Of a stretch of 64,000 nt of DNA, positions 12,263-23,262 are shown in pieces (the stretch's first letter is position 1; each line of letters starts with the position of its first letter). The DNA is from Hygrophila difformis (Eukaryota; Streptophyta; Magnoliopsida; Lamiales; Acanthaceae), in NCBI GenBank assembly GCA_030278955.1, contig JAOANR010000001.1, forward strand, positions 2,382,894 to 2,446,893, read 5' to 3'. The notes beneath the pieces were generated by a model that saw only the letters and a program-made list of their open reading frames with translations, did not search any database and was not told where the DNA came from. A program made the translations under genes and the position numbers.

Positions 12263-12729
12263 TAGGGATGAAAACGGTACGGATATGATCGGATAGTATT
12301 GGATACGAATATATATTGTCCAACATTTTTTTATCGGATTCAGATCGAATATAGATTTGCCGGATACAAATATATGTCGGATACAGATTCAATTGGATAC
12401 AGATTATCGGATAATTTTTAATCTTTTTTTAAAATTTGATATAAAAAATTATCGAATAATTTTATATTTTGTTATAATTATCAACAATTTTTAATTAGTA
12501 AATAATAATATGTTAAAATATTCGGATATCCAGATCTAAAATCTGGATAATATCGATACGGTCAGATATTTTCGGATACGAATACGAATGCATATATTAA
12601 ATTACAGATTCAAATTCGGATGTGAATATTGAAATATCTGGCTGGATAGTCGGATACAGATTCGCATTCGAATATAATCGGATACGGCATCGGATCGGTC
12701 TAATATTTACCGTACCCCTTTCACCCCTA
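12263..12729. mobile_element. hAT-like MITE rich in GGATACGAAT repeats, 467 bp
   Basis: Terminal repeats TAGGGATGAAAACGG and a matching end CCGTACCCCTTTCACCCCTA are flanked by ATTATATG and ATTATAAG, an 8-bp duplication with one change. The interior is filled with short ATCGGATAC/GAATACGAAT units in both orientations, typical of hAT subterminal repeats. Confidence 0.7.
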
Positions 12730-14117
12730 ATTATAAGTATATATATTATACAAATATATAGTACTATATTTATTCAATTAGACGAAGTTAAAAGATGTTA
12801 TATATCATAGTAAATCTTTTTAATTTATGTAGTGTTATTATACCTTTTATATTAATTAATAATTTCTTTAAAAATATAGGATCGATATCTATCTTATATA
12901 TATATATATATCAACTATTCAAAATTAGATTGAGATCTTCTAAAATAATAACAAATCACTATGCTAAATAAAAAGTTGGGAAAAAATAAACAACTAATTT
13001 AAATAATTCCTTATCCAATTTATTAGATTATTCCCTATTTTTCCGAATACAATTAAATAATGATTGTTTTCTACTTTATAGTGAACTTACATAAATAAAT
13101 AAATATGTAAAAAATAAAAAATGTATCCAAAAGGAAAGATGTCAAAATGGGAATAATCTATTAACAAAAGGGAAAAAAATACATAAATAAAAAATAAAGT
13201 GGAAACATCTCCAAATTTATTCTCTTTAGTTTTTTTTTTCAAATTTCGAATAAAGACAAAATAACAAACAATAGCAAAATCAACATAAAATAGATTTATG
13301 ATATACAAAAATTTTGAGTAGTATACAAAGGAGAATCATAAAAATAATTTGTAGAGTATGACTTCATTGCAGTCTTGAATTACAATATGTAATCCTGTAA
13401 AAGTCATTGGAAAATCATTAGAAACATATATTTAACAGTATGTAAGAAAAAACAAAAAAACCCACTGATATTCACGTCCGAGTAAAAAAAATCTTACATG
13501 AATAGCAAGATGAAAAATATATTGCAATCTAAGAAAAATTAACATGCAACAAAAGAAATATTAGGAAAACATTGGCGTGGAAAATATTGTAATACATGAG
13601 AAGAAGAAACAAAAGATATTGTTTAATATAAAATCAATATTGAGAAGATATAAACAAAGAATGAAGAAATAAAATGTGAGTTGATGAAAATTTCAAGACA
13701 ACCATGATATTAGATAAATGAATGGAATATTTATAGAGAAATAGGAGGAGGTTTGGTGTAGATATATATGCAAATGTTGGAGGGATGGAATCAAATTTGA
13801 CGTGATCTTCTAAAAATATATTTATAGATATGAATATATAATGTATAATATTATATATATGTGGTCCTTTTTCCGAGTGAATTTTATGTTTCAAATCTTA
13901 GATATTATTTGTACATATATTAATGAATATTGATAAAATAATTATATTAAATGTATATCAATTAATATTGGATATTAATAAATATTTATGGAGATTTCAA
14001 TATAGAATATTAAAATTTTAGGATTAAACATTGTTGGATGAATTAAATGTGATTGTTGAAAAAAGGGGGTGGGGAAGTGGGGGGAAACTTGACTATATTG
14101 TTTTTATATATATATAG
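12730..14117. other. Helitron interior without recognised gene
   Basis: Very AT-rich filler with a short TA microsatellite near 12898. Reading frames here are AT-bias artefacts. A G-rich patch (GGGGGTGGGGAAGTGGGGGG) lies close to the Helitron 5' end. Confidence 0.5.
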
Positions 14118-14282
14118 ATGGACTGACAATTTGTAGTGTTAAAAGAATGCAACTTGCATTAAAAATAATTAACTCTTATCCACGGGACAGGTTTAATGAG
14201 AGTATAACTTGTGTAATTGTTCATAAAATTAAACAAACTTATTGTGAAACATTGTCTTTTACTTGCAATGCTTCTCACTTTC

Positions 14283-14401
14283 GGGATGTTTGGAAGCCGT
14301 CATATTTAGGAGCATATAGCGGATTTAATCAGCATATTCTCTCACAATTCTTTCTTCGAATCTGCTATCTGCTAGTGGATCCGCTGACTCCCAAACATCC
14401 C
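14283..14401. mobile_element. Short MITE with GGGATGTTTGG termini, copy 1
   Basis: A 119-bp unit starts GGGATGTTTGG and ends CCAAACATCCC. A related copy lies at 27679-27797 and shares the inner phrase TCTGCTATCTGCTAG. No target duplication is clear, so the superfamily is undecided. Confidence 0.6.
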
Positions 14402-14841
14402 TTACGCCACTCTCTTGAAACATGCCTGCCTTCTCCCGATGCATAACTGTGTTTTATTTTTAATGCGTGTAAAAATAATTTCCAATACATCACTTTCATT
14501 ACTGTGGTTGTATTTGTATCCTCTTAATAATCTTATTAATCCTAACAAGAATGTTAGTGCTTTATCAACATATTTTGTCCCCTTAATCGTCTCATATTTC
14601 ATAGACTCTAATTTTTTTGGGTGGGTAAACAGTGATATTTGAGTGCCAGAGTTTCGGTACCCAGGCCTCACAATTTTATTTTTTTAAAACGAGGGTAAGT
14701 TATACTAACATTTTATAAGATGGATTGGATTCAACAATTAAAATGTTTATAATTGAGAAACTAAACGACAAGAATTTCCTAGTAATGCAATGTATTTTCA
14801 TGTAAAACTATTTGCTATCCCTTGTACTTACAAACAAATTG
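14402..14841. other. Intergenic DNA
   Basis: No gene or element is recognised. The reading frames here overlap on both strands and look like composition artefacts. Confidence 0.45.
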
Positions 14842-14845
14842 TCCA

Positions 14846-15007
14846 GGGGGACTTACGCTAGTAGTCAAATTTTCCGACTCTCAACCTATAGGTTGGAGAT
14901 TCGAATTTTCACTCAGCCCCCTATTCATCCCCTTTATTTCATTTATAATTTGTGTGGCATGGGTTCACACCACCATTTTTCCGGACTTCAATTCACCTCA
15001 AAAATAT
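14846..15007 (+). mobile_element. tRNA-derived SINE, family 1, copy 3
   Basis: It shows the same head-to-tail order as the other copies: GGGGACTTACGCTAGTAGTC, then a B-box-like AGATTCGAATT, then GTGTGGCATGGGTTCACAC, then a short A-rich end. It is more diverged and target duplications are not clear, so the edges are approximate. Confidence 0.7.
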
Positions 15008-15191
15008 TGACAAGTAACACGTGTCTACCATGGGTTGGCGCAACACGGGAGTATTTGTTTTAGGCATTTATGGATGGAACAACGTGACTATCAATCTGGC
15101 GCGCATGTCTTTTCATAACCTTCCCAAGATGATTTTATTTTTATAAGTCAATCAGAAATTTACAAATTAAACTATACAATTACAAGATATA

Positions 15192-15451
15192 CTCCCTCCG
15201 TTTTTTATTGTTAGCTACATTGGAAGTTTTGTCACTATTCATTAAACTACTTTGATTTCAATTTTTCTCATAGCTATACAAGTTAAAATATAGTCAAGTG
15301 TGATCTTGTTATATTCGTCTCGTCATGTAGTTTTTAAATATGGAACTTATCGAATTTTTACTTGTACCGAACTTGAGTTATTAACGATTTAAAATGTGCA
15401 TTGGACTGCATGCGATGTGGGTCCGTAGCAAACAAATAAAAATGGAGGAAG
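15192..15451. mobile_element. Stowaway-type MITE, 260 bp
   Basis: It starts CTCCCTCCGTTTTTTATTG and ends AATGGAGGAAG, with TA on both sides (15190-15191 and 15452-15453). The interior matches the copies at 27900, 31010 and 33519. Confidence 0.85.
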
Positions 15452-15475
15452 TATTAAATAAAAATACATTATATA

Positions 15476-16134
15476 CTCCCTCCGTCTCATTAAAAGTGGC
15501 CACTTTCTTTTGGGCACAGGAATTTAGGTTGTGGTGTTTAGTAGTTAAAGTAGTTTGAGTAAATTTGACTAATCCATCCATCTAATTTAAAATGGTTACA
15601 TTTGACTTTTAACCATATTTATTATTTAGCTTTGACTTAATGTTATCGTAATGATGTAGAAAGAAAAAAATAGTCAAGTGTGGTCTTGTTGGAATCGTCT
15701 AATCGTATAGTTTTAGAATATACTTCCTCTGTTCTCATGAAAATGCAACACTCACTTTGCGCACGCAATCCAATGCACATTTTTAACAGTTAATAACTCA
15801 TGTTGTGTTTAAGTAAAAATTATAAAAATTTGATATTATAAAAGTACAAGATGAGACGATTCTAACAAGATCTCACTTGACTATGTTTTTTCTTCTATAA
15901 CTATTGTTTAAACGTGAATCAAAGTTGAATAATGAATAGTGTCAAAAAGCCAAATGTTTTATATTCACAAAAACGGAGGTATTAATGGTTAAACATATAT
16001 ATGAATTTTGTGCAGAAAGTACAATTGTCATTATTGTGGGGTTTTTAATCATGCTTATGTTAACTAATTTGCTTAAAAGGGAAAGTGGTCAACCCAAAAA
16101 GAAATAGTGGCCACTTTTAATGGGTCGGAGGGAG
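15476..16134. mobile_element. Stowaway-type MITE, long form, interrupted by a second MITE
   Basis: The ends CTCCCTCCGTCTCATTAAAA and its near reverse complement at 16113-16134 are flanked by TA. Without the 257-bp insertion at 15723-15979 the length is about 400 bp. That matches the uninterrupted relative at 47294-47734, which shares the AAAGTGGCCACTTT ends and inner sequence. Confidence 0.85.
15723..15979. mobile_element. Stowaway-type MITE nested in another Stowaway MITE
   Basis: It starts CTTCCTCTGTTCTCATG and ends AAAAACGGAG, with TA at 15721-15722 and 15980-15981. It lies wholly inside the longer MITE and so inserted later. Confidence 0.8.
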
Positions 16135-16136
16135 TA

Positions 16137-16919
16137 TAAAAGATATGAAAAATTGTGTTGATTTTTTCTTTTTCTGTTAAGTCAAGGCGGCCAGAGATTA
16201 ATTAATCATAACATTCGGTCCTACATTAATTTGTTTATGCAGTGAAGAAAGTGTCTGAATTCTGAACAACTTAGATGCGACTCTGAGTGGTGACAGTGAG
16301 ATCTGGTTGTTGTGTCTGCGTAATTTGAGCCAGAGAATATTTAAAGTAAAATCGTTGAATTCGTTAAAAACAAACAAACAATGCTCTGAATTACGAAACA
16401 TCGAGAATAACTACGTTTATTTTGAGTTAAATACATATATCCTATTATTGACTTCGACAAAGCATACTATTGTTTAAGTAGTACATAAAACATCCTCTCA
16501 TCTTATGCCGACACATTGCATGCTATTTCAATGCACAATATCATACTTATGTGTGAAGAAATTTAAATAGAAAACCAATAGTGCAATTTCTCAAATCAAA
16601 TTGTCAAAATTAAAATACTCCTACTATACTAACAATGACATCGCATCCGACAGACTCTGCAATGATTGCAAATCAGGAAAAATACACAAAGAAAATCCAA
16701 CATTATGAGATCCCCGGATCAGTTGCAAGGAAATCAAAACAAACTTTGATTGTTGCCTTTATATACCAATGAACAAATATGCAATATGTAATACTCCACT
16801 TCTAATAGTAATGTAACTATATTTCTATGCAACTCTCCATGCAAATTTTAGGGTCCAACAAACACACAAGACTAAATCAAGTTGCTGCAGATTTACTAAT
16901 CCAACCAAGAAGGAACACC
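16137..16919. other. Intergenic DNA and 3' region of bZIP gene 1
   Basis: AT-rich. The right part is probably the 3' untranslated region of the minus-strand bZIP gene. No other gene is recognised. Confidence 0.45.
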
Positions 16920-18642
16920 CTACATTACACGCTCAGAAACAGCAGAAGTAGTTGTCGAGGATTTCGATGATGTCACCGATAACTGCTGCATCTGCTCCTG
17001 CGTCGACAGCATCTGATGCTTCATATGCGCAGCATACCGCGCAATGCTACTAGCTGACCGACCATCTTCTCTATACTCCATGTTTGCGAGTTTCAGCCGT
17101 TGAACTTCCCCAAGCAACGTCTCGTGTAGAGCTGCAAGACATAATCTGCCCCATTAAAATCCCAGAGAAAAGAGTTTCTCACAAGTTCCTTAGCCAAATC
17201 AACAAAAGGCCAAAATTTTCAACAAGAGCATTTTCGTCATTTGAGCATGTTGTGTTCAAGTTCACAATATGACAAGGAAATTTGTCTAAACTCTAAGGCA
17301 CGGTTCATCCGAGGTTTCTATGCTAACCTAATACACAACCATAGTTCTTTCAAAAACCCATGGTACATTCACAAACCCATCTATATCTCAGATTAGTGTA
17401 GCAAAAAATTGTAGTAGAATAACGGGTTTGGCTTATACCGTCTCTAAGATGCGCCTGTTGCTCTGCAGCTTGAATTCGTAATTGCAGCTCGTTGTTCTGG
17501 TTAACTAACTCGGCATAATCCTTCTGTAGAGGCAACACAAATTCAGTTACTAAAGACTAATCATCAACACGATGAAGTTGAGAAAAAGAACCATAAATCC
17601 TCAATTAAGCACCTGCAGAGTCGTGAATTGGGCAGACAGAGTTGTGGCTTCTGTTTGAAGTGTCTGCACCTTATGTTCCAATTCCGAGATGTACCTCAGC
17701 TTCCTCTCCTTGGACCGAGCTGCAGACTGCCGGTTCGCCAATATCCTGAAAATGCACAAAAAAAAGTTAAACCACAACAACGATTCAACGTTCATGTACT
17801 TAACTAATTAAAGTATACCTCTTTGCCTTTTTGGGGTCAGACATTGCTATTCCTGCCAGCCTCTCATCTGCCGAGATTTTCTTCATCTCAGCTTCGGAGA
17901 ATCCACCGTGCCCAATTTCCAAGCTCATCCTCGCCAAGTTTTCGTTCAACGAATTGCTGGGCGACGTGTCAGAGAAAAGAAACTTCCCGATACCACTGTC
18001 CATGGAAAGACTCCTGGAATGCCTATACATGGGGACAATATCTTCCTCTGCACTCCTCTTGCCCCTCTTCCCGATACCACTTGTTGCATTCTCTGAATCC
18101 GAGCTGCCATCGCTCATCTTCGAGCTACTGCTAATGCTGTCCTTATCCTTACTATCGCCGCCATAACCGTTATTCAATGCATCCATGTTCATCAGGGAGG
18201 CGAGCAATTCGTCCACGGGGGCCTCTCCCTCGGGCTTTATCTCACCGAATTCTCGTGTCTTGATCGGGCGTGCTGATCCTTCTTGGCTACTTATTGGCAG
18301 TAACTGAGGCGAAGATTGAATCATAGCTGAGAATCCTAAGGCGACATCACTACTGTTGGACCGGCGATGCCCCTTACGAGGAGGAAGGCCCGCGTTATTA
18401 CTACAGCCGCGGAATGGATTTTGCCGCGGAGACGGCAGGGCGGCTGGGGACACCAATGAGCTAACATCCATTTCCTCCATTGGTAAGGTTTTGAAGTTTG
18501 AATTTGAAGACTCGCTAGCGGGGTAGGGGCTTAAGGGGGGCAACCCAGGGTTGCCGAAAAGAGGGGGTTGGGACATAGACCTCGTATGAGAAACACCAAC
18601 AGTTGTCTGATTTAAACCTTGCTTTGGATTAATCTGAGACAT
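16920..18642 (-). CDS. Group I bZIP transcription factor (bZIP29/30-like), gene 1, four exons
   Basis: The predicted protein has 417 residues. Coding exons are 17819-18642, 17613-17745, 17439-17523 and 16920-17131, with GT-AG borders and phases 2, 0, 1. The ATG at 18642 is preferred over the in-frame TTG before it. The basic region [13 protein letters not shown] (about residues 278-290) has lysine rather than arginine after N-x7, the group I hallmark shared with VIP1. A leucine zipper follows. Two HxRxxS-type motifs (GHRRSNS and RHSRSLS) fit phosphorylation-dependent 14-3-3 binding known in VIP1 relatives. The segment [20 protein letters not shown] before the basic region is conserved in bZIP29/30. 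It is a nuclear transcription factor, with mechanical or osmotic responses and cell-wall or floral targets known for relatives. A paralogue lies 10 kb upstream. Confidence 0.93.
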
Positions 18643-19303
18643 CAATTAAATTCAACTCGATTCCAAGTTCCACCTATTGATCCAAAAAAAGGAAAAAAAC
18701 AACCAATAATCCTGACTAATTGTTCCTGCTCTGTTACTTTTCTTACAAATGATTGAAGAAAGAAGCGGAATTCTTACAATCGACTTAATTGTCGGCGAAG
18801 CCCTAAAACGGAAAATTAAACATCAATCGAGTTAATCAAAGACAGGAACTTTCAAATTCTAAAGTGATCAAGAATCAAATGCAGCTCATCCTCTCATTGG
18901 AAAACAAAATCATCACGAAATAATTTTGAAGTGAACCTAAAAAGCAAGGAATTTCAATCAAACTCCATTCTTTTACTGGACATAATAATCTAATGCTTAC
19001 CTGAGATGACCAGACACAATCTAAACCCGATATTTATTTAGAAACATCGACTGTCCAAGGAGAAATGGGAAACCGCCGCTGGAAACGGCGATGATTACGT
19101 TGTAGTACATTTATAAAAATGAAAAACATCAGGAAAGCGCGTGAAAGACGATTGAGGGTTTTGGTTGAGACAAAAACTTTGGATTACCTAAAAACTGACG
19201 AGCGGCCGCAATTCCTATTTTGCCCCCGCATTTTATGGATAATGTTATTTTGGTACACTTGGTACTTGCCTACTTGGCTTGGCAGTGCTCCCCTTAATAA
19301 TGC
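18643..19303 (-). promoter_or_regulatory. 5' untranslated region and promoter of bZIP gene 1
   Basis: A good splice donor (CTCAG/GTAAGC on the minus strand, near 19002) suggests an intron in the 5' untranslated region. A TTTATAAA element near 19108-19115 may be the TATA box. The block GACAAAAACTTTGGATT at 19168-19184 also occurs in front of bZIP gene 2. The region ends abruptly at the copia insertion. Confidence 0.45.
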
Positions 19304-19308
19304 CTCTC

Positions 19309-19664
19309 TATTATATACATGCATCACTACGTACAAATGAATGGATATGGATGTGGATGTCATTCCTTATGTATTAAGGAAACAAGATACAATGCATGTA
19401 GACGTGTAGGCTTTTATAGTAGACAAAGTCAATTTGTGTTTTGCTAGTCACGACACTTTTAATGTCTATATATATGCTTGTACTTTCATTCTACAAAGTA
19501 GAAAAAATATACTTCAATCACCAGTTCTCTCTCCCATCCATTACCAACTTCTAATTACACATTGTCCGATCTTTACTCTCTTTTCTTTATATATATCTTG
19601 TCTTCGTTTCTATGCTCCGTCAACACACAAAGCTATAGGCTTATAAGTTATAGTTTACATAACA
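19309..19664 (+). repeat. 5' LTR of copia element, 356 bp
   Basis: It starts TATTATATAC and ends ACATAACA. By eye it is identical to the 3' LTR at 23403-23758. The target duplication CTCTC lies at 19304-19308 and 23759-23763. The 5' terminal TA instead of TG makes it a non-canonical TA...CA LTR. Confidence 0.92.
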
Positions 19665-19682
19665 CGTTATCAGCACGACCGC
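19665..19682 (+). other. Primer-binding site candidate, half-tRNA type
   Basis: Directly after the 5' LTR the sequence is CGTTATCAGCACGA. Its complement does not match a tRNA 3' CCA end. It matches my recollection of the tRNA-Ile anticodon arm, with inosine-34 read as G. This resembles internal (half-tRNA) priming known for copia. Confidence 0.5.
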
Positions 19683-19782
19683 TTGGAGTTAGCCATCCCT
19701 ACCAAAGTTCTGTCCGAGTGCTGTTGAAGTTTTGCCAATCCTACCGAAGTTCTGTTCGAGGCTTTCTGAAAATCCTGTCAAA

Positions 19783-22700
19783 ATGGGGTTACAAATTGGT
19801 GATAATGAAATATGTCTGATAGACAGTGCTTCTACGCACACGATATTAAATGATAAGCAATATTTTTCATACTTGAAAATGGGAGATAGAAATATTAACA
19901 CTATAAGTGGAAGTGCAAATATAATAGAGGGCTCTGGCATAGCCAACCTTCAGCTCCCCAAGGGGACAAAATTGATTGTGAAAGATGCACTCTTATCTCC
20001 CAAGTCTCGAAGAAATTTGTTGAGTTTTAAAGATATTCGAGAAAATGGATATCATATCGAGACTTTGACAGCAAAAGGAAATGAATACCTGCTGATTATA
20101 AATACCGTTTCTGGTATAAACCAAGTGTTGGAAAAATTGCCATGTTTATCCTCTGGAATATATTATACAAGGATAAACAATATCGAAAATTATCACCTGG
20201 CAGACCATAGGTCTATTGTTCCCAATGAATATATGATTTGGCATGATCGCCTAGGTCATCCTGGATGTACAATGATGAGGCGGATTCTTACAAATTCCCA
20301 TGGTCATTCATTAAAGGGACAAAAAATGCAGCATCACAATGATTATATATGTGTTGCTTGCTCCCAAGGAAAACTGATTGTAAAACATTCACCAGAAAAG
20401 GTGGGAACTGAATCCCCTAGTTTTCTTGAAAGAATTCAGGGTGATATATGTGGACCTATAGATCCACCTTGTGGGCCATTCAGATATTTTATGGTGTTGC
20501 TTGATGCTTCAACCAGATGGTCTCACGTGACATTATTGTCCTCACGCAACCATGTGTTTGCGAAATTACTAGCTCAAATCATACGATTAAGAGCACAGTT
20601 CCCTGATTATACAATTAAAAGTATCCGTTTGGATAACGCTGGTGAATATTCATCCCGGACATTTGATGAATATTGTATATCGATAGGCATAGCCATCGAA
20701 CATCCTGTAGCCCATGTGCATACACAAAATGGACTAGCTGAATCATTTATTAAACGATTGCAGTTGATCGCTAGACCATTATTAATGAAATCCGGGTTGC
20801 CAGTTTCAGCTTGGGGACATGCTATAATGCATGCAGCAATGTTGGTGCGATTAAGACCGACAAGTTATCATAGATACTCCCCATTACAATTAACATTTGG
20901 GCATGAACCCAATGTATCCCATTTGAGAATATTTGGTTGCGCAGTTTATGTCCCAATAGCACCACCACAGCGCACCAAAATGGGACCCCAACGAAGATTG
21001 GGAATATATGTCGGATATGAATCACCCTCGATAATACGTTATCTTGAACCATTAACAGGGGATTCATTTACAGCAAGATATGCTGATTGTCATTTCGATG
21101 AATCACATTTCCCGACATTAGGGGGAGAAAAGGATCAACCGAAAAAGAATATAAATTGGAAAATCCCATTGGATTTCCTTGATCCTCGTTCAAAAGACTG
21201 TGAAATCGAAGTACAAAGAATTGTACAGTTGCAACAAATTGCAAACGAACTGCCCGATGCATTATGTGACTCTAAAAGGGTTACCAAATCTCATATACCG
21301 GCAGCAAATGTTCCAGTCAAAATTGATGTTCCAAAGGAACACATTATCAGTGCTAAAGATGAGTCTGATGCACGCCTAAAGCGTGGTAGACCTCTCGGTT
21401 CCAAAGATAAAAATCCTCGAAAGAAAAGAGGATTGAATAATGATGTTGATAAGATACATAGTATCAAAAGTGACAAAACTGAGCCCTGCAGGGACTTGAC
21501 TCTTGAAGAGCAAAATCATCAAAATGATGAAATATCTATAAATTTTGTCACAAATAGAAATGTTTGGAATCGAGAAGAAACATCTATTGATATTGCATTT
21601 TCATATAATGTAGCACTTGAAATTATGAATGATGATGAGGATTTTGAACCAAATTCGGTTGACGAATGTCGGAAAAGACATGATTGGCTCAAATGGAAAG
21701 ATGCAATCCAATCAGAATTGGATTCCCTGGCTAAAAGAAATGTGTTTGGACCGATTGTCAAAACACCTGAAAATATAAAGCCAGTTGGATATAGATGGGT
21801 TTTTGTACGAAAAAGAAATAATGAAAATGAAGTTGTAAGATACAAAGCGAGATTAGTCGCCCAAGGCTTCTCACAGAGACCGGGTTTTGACTATGATGAA
21901 ACTTATTCCCCAGTAATGGATGGAATTACATTCAGATATCTTATCTGTTTAGCAGTACATGAAAAACTTGAAATACGACTCACAGACGTCGTTACTGCTT
22001 ATTTATATGGAACATTAGATACTAATATCTATATGAAAGTTCCAGAAGGGTTCAAAATGCCACAGGCATATGAAGCAAACCCAAAACAGATGTATTCCAT
22101 CAAATTACAAAGATCCCTATATGGGCTTAAACAATCTGGGAGAATGTGGTATAACCGATTAAGCGAATGCTTACTTCAAAAGGGTTATATAAATGATCCA
22201 ATATGCCCATGCATTTTTATAAAGAAAAATGGGTCAAGATTTGTTATCATTGCAGTATATGTTGATGATATCAATCTAGTTGGATCCCCTGAAGAGATTC
22301 AAATTGCTGTTGAATATCTCAAAAGAGAATTCGAAATCAAAGATTTCGGAAAAACAAGAAAGTGTCTTGGTTTACAAATTGAATATTTAGAGAATGGAAT
22401 TCTTGTCCATCAAAAGGCCTATACCCAAAAGGTCTTAAAACGATTTTATATGGACAAAGCACATCCATTAAGTAATCCAATGGTTGTAAGGTCACTTGAT
22501 CCTAAAAGAGATCCATTTAGACCAAAAGAGGAGAATGAAGAAATACTTGGGCCACAGGTCCCATACTTAAGTGCCATTGGAGCACTAATGTATCTCGCAA
22601 ACTGCACTAGACCAGATATATCATTTGCAGTAAATTTATTAGCGAGATTTAGTTCATCTCCCACTGAACGACATTGGAAAGGAATAAAACATTTATTCCG

Positions 22701-23262
22701 CTATCTTCAAGGGACGATTGACATGGGTCTATTTTATTCATACAATTCTCGACATGAATTAATCGGCTATGCAGATGCTGGATACTTATCAGATCCACAT
22801 AAAGCTAAGTCACAGACTGGCTATTTAATTACATGTGGTGGTACTGCAATATCGTGGAGATCCACGAAACAAACATTGACAGCCACCTCATCAAATCATG
22901 CTGAAATCATAGCAATGCATGAAGCTAGTCGAGAGTGTGTTTGGATTAGATCCATGACTAACTATATAGAAATGAATTGTGGGTTATCGTCCGAAAATAA
23001 AAACCCTCCAATTACTTTATATGAAGATAATGCGGCTTGTATAGCGCAATTGAAAGGGGGTTATATAAAAGGAGATAGAACAAAACATATTTCACCAAAA
23101 TTATTTTTTACTCATGATTTGCAGAAAAATGGTGAAATAGATGTGCAACAAATCCGTTCAGCTGATAATCTTGCAGATTTGTTTACCAAGACATTACCAA
23201 CAGCAACATTCGAGAAGTTGGTGAGAAGTATAGGAATGCGCCAACTAAAGAATCTCAACTAA
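19783..23262 (+). CDS. Copia polyprotein without gag: protease, integrase, reverse transcriptase, RNase H
   Basis: The protein has 1159 residues from the first ATG at 19783; the frame is open 51 nt further upstream but without an ATG. The aspartic protease motif LIDSAST is at residues 12-18, almost at the start, which confirms the absence of gag. The integrase zinc region begins WHDRLGHPG near residue 152 and continues to CVACSQGK. The catalytic core shows GDICGP, RLDNAGEYS and GLAESF. Reverse transcriptase spans about residues 665-910 with YVDD near 825. The RNase H region includes SSNHAEIIAMHEAS and LYEDNAAC. No stop or frameshift is seen. Gene order (integrase before RT) is diagnostic of copia. 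Confidence 0.93.
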   Translation: MGLQIGDNEICLIDSASTHTILNDKQYFSYLKMGDRNINTISGSANIIEGSGIANLQLPKGTKLIVKDALLSPKSRRNLLSFKDIRENGYHIETLTAKGNEYLLIINTVSGINQVLEKLPCLSSGIYYTRINNIENYHLADHRSIVPNEYMIWHDRLGHPGCTMMRRILTNSHGHSLKGQKMQHHNDYICVACSQGKLIVKHSPEKVGTESPSFLERIQGDICGPIDPPCGPFRYFMVLLDASTRWSHVTLLSSRNHVFAKLLAQIIRLRAQFPDYTIKSIRLDNAGEYSSRTFDEYCISIGIAIEHPVAHVHTQNGLAESFIKRLQLIARPLLMKSGLPVSAWGHAIMHAAMLVRLRPTSYHRYSPLQLTFGHEPNVSHLRIFGCAVYVPIAPPQRTKMGPQRRLGIYVGYESPSIIRYLEPLTGDSFTARYADCHFDESHFPTLGGEKDQPKKNINWKIPLDFLDPRSKDCEIEVQRIVQLQQIANELPDALCDSKRVTKSHIPAANVPVKIDVPKEHIISAKDESDARLKRGRPLGSKDKNPRKKRGLNNDVDKIHSIKSDKTEPCRDLTLEEQNHQNDEISINFVTNRNVWNREETSIDIAFSYNVALEIMNDDEDFEPNSVDECRKRHDWLKWKDAIQSELDSLAKRNVFGPIVKTPENIKPVGYRWVFVRKRNNENEVVRYKARLVAQGFSQRPGFDYDETYSPVMDGITFRYLICLAVHEKLEIRLTDVVTAYLYGTLDTNIYMKVPEGFKMPQAYEANPKQMYSIKLQRSLYGLKQSGRMWYNRLSECLLQKGYINDPICPCIFIKKNGSRFVIIAVYVDDINLVGSPEEIQIAVEYLKREFEIKDFGKTRKCLGLQIEYLENGILVHQKAYTQKVLKRFYMDKAHPLSNPMVVRSLDPKRDPFRPKEENEEILGPQVPYLSAIGALMYLANCTRPDISFAVNLLARFSSSPTERHWKGIKHLFRYLQGTIDMGLFYSYNSRHELIGYADAGYLSDPHKAKSQTGYLITCGGTAISWRSTKQTLTATSSNHAEIIAMHEASRECVWIRSMTNYIEMNCGLSSENKNPPITLYEDNAACIAQLKGGYIKGDRTKHISPKLFFTHDLQKNGEIDVQQIRSADNLADLFTKTLPTATFEKLVRSIGMRQLKNLN

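Larger units (their letters stand above)
11146..14118 (-). mobile_element. Non-autonomous Helitron, about 2.97 kb, minus orientation
   Basis: Read on the minus strand, the 5' end is TCTATATATATATAAAAAC preceded by host A (14119). The 3' end is CTAG followed by host T (11145). Just before the CTAG is a GC-rich hairpin with a perfect 7-bp stem, CCGCGCA and TGCGCGG. These are the textbook Helitron termini (TC start, hairpin, CTRR, insertion between A and T). No Rep/helicase is encoded. It contains a SINE, an L1-like fragment, a Stowaway MITE and a hAT-like MITE. Confidence 0.75.

Noticed and set aside
17823..18166. Open frames of about 100 codons on the plus strand
   Set aside because: They are antisense shadows of the bZIP gene 1 first exon.
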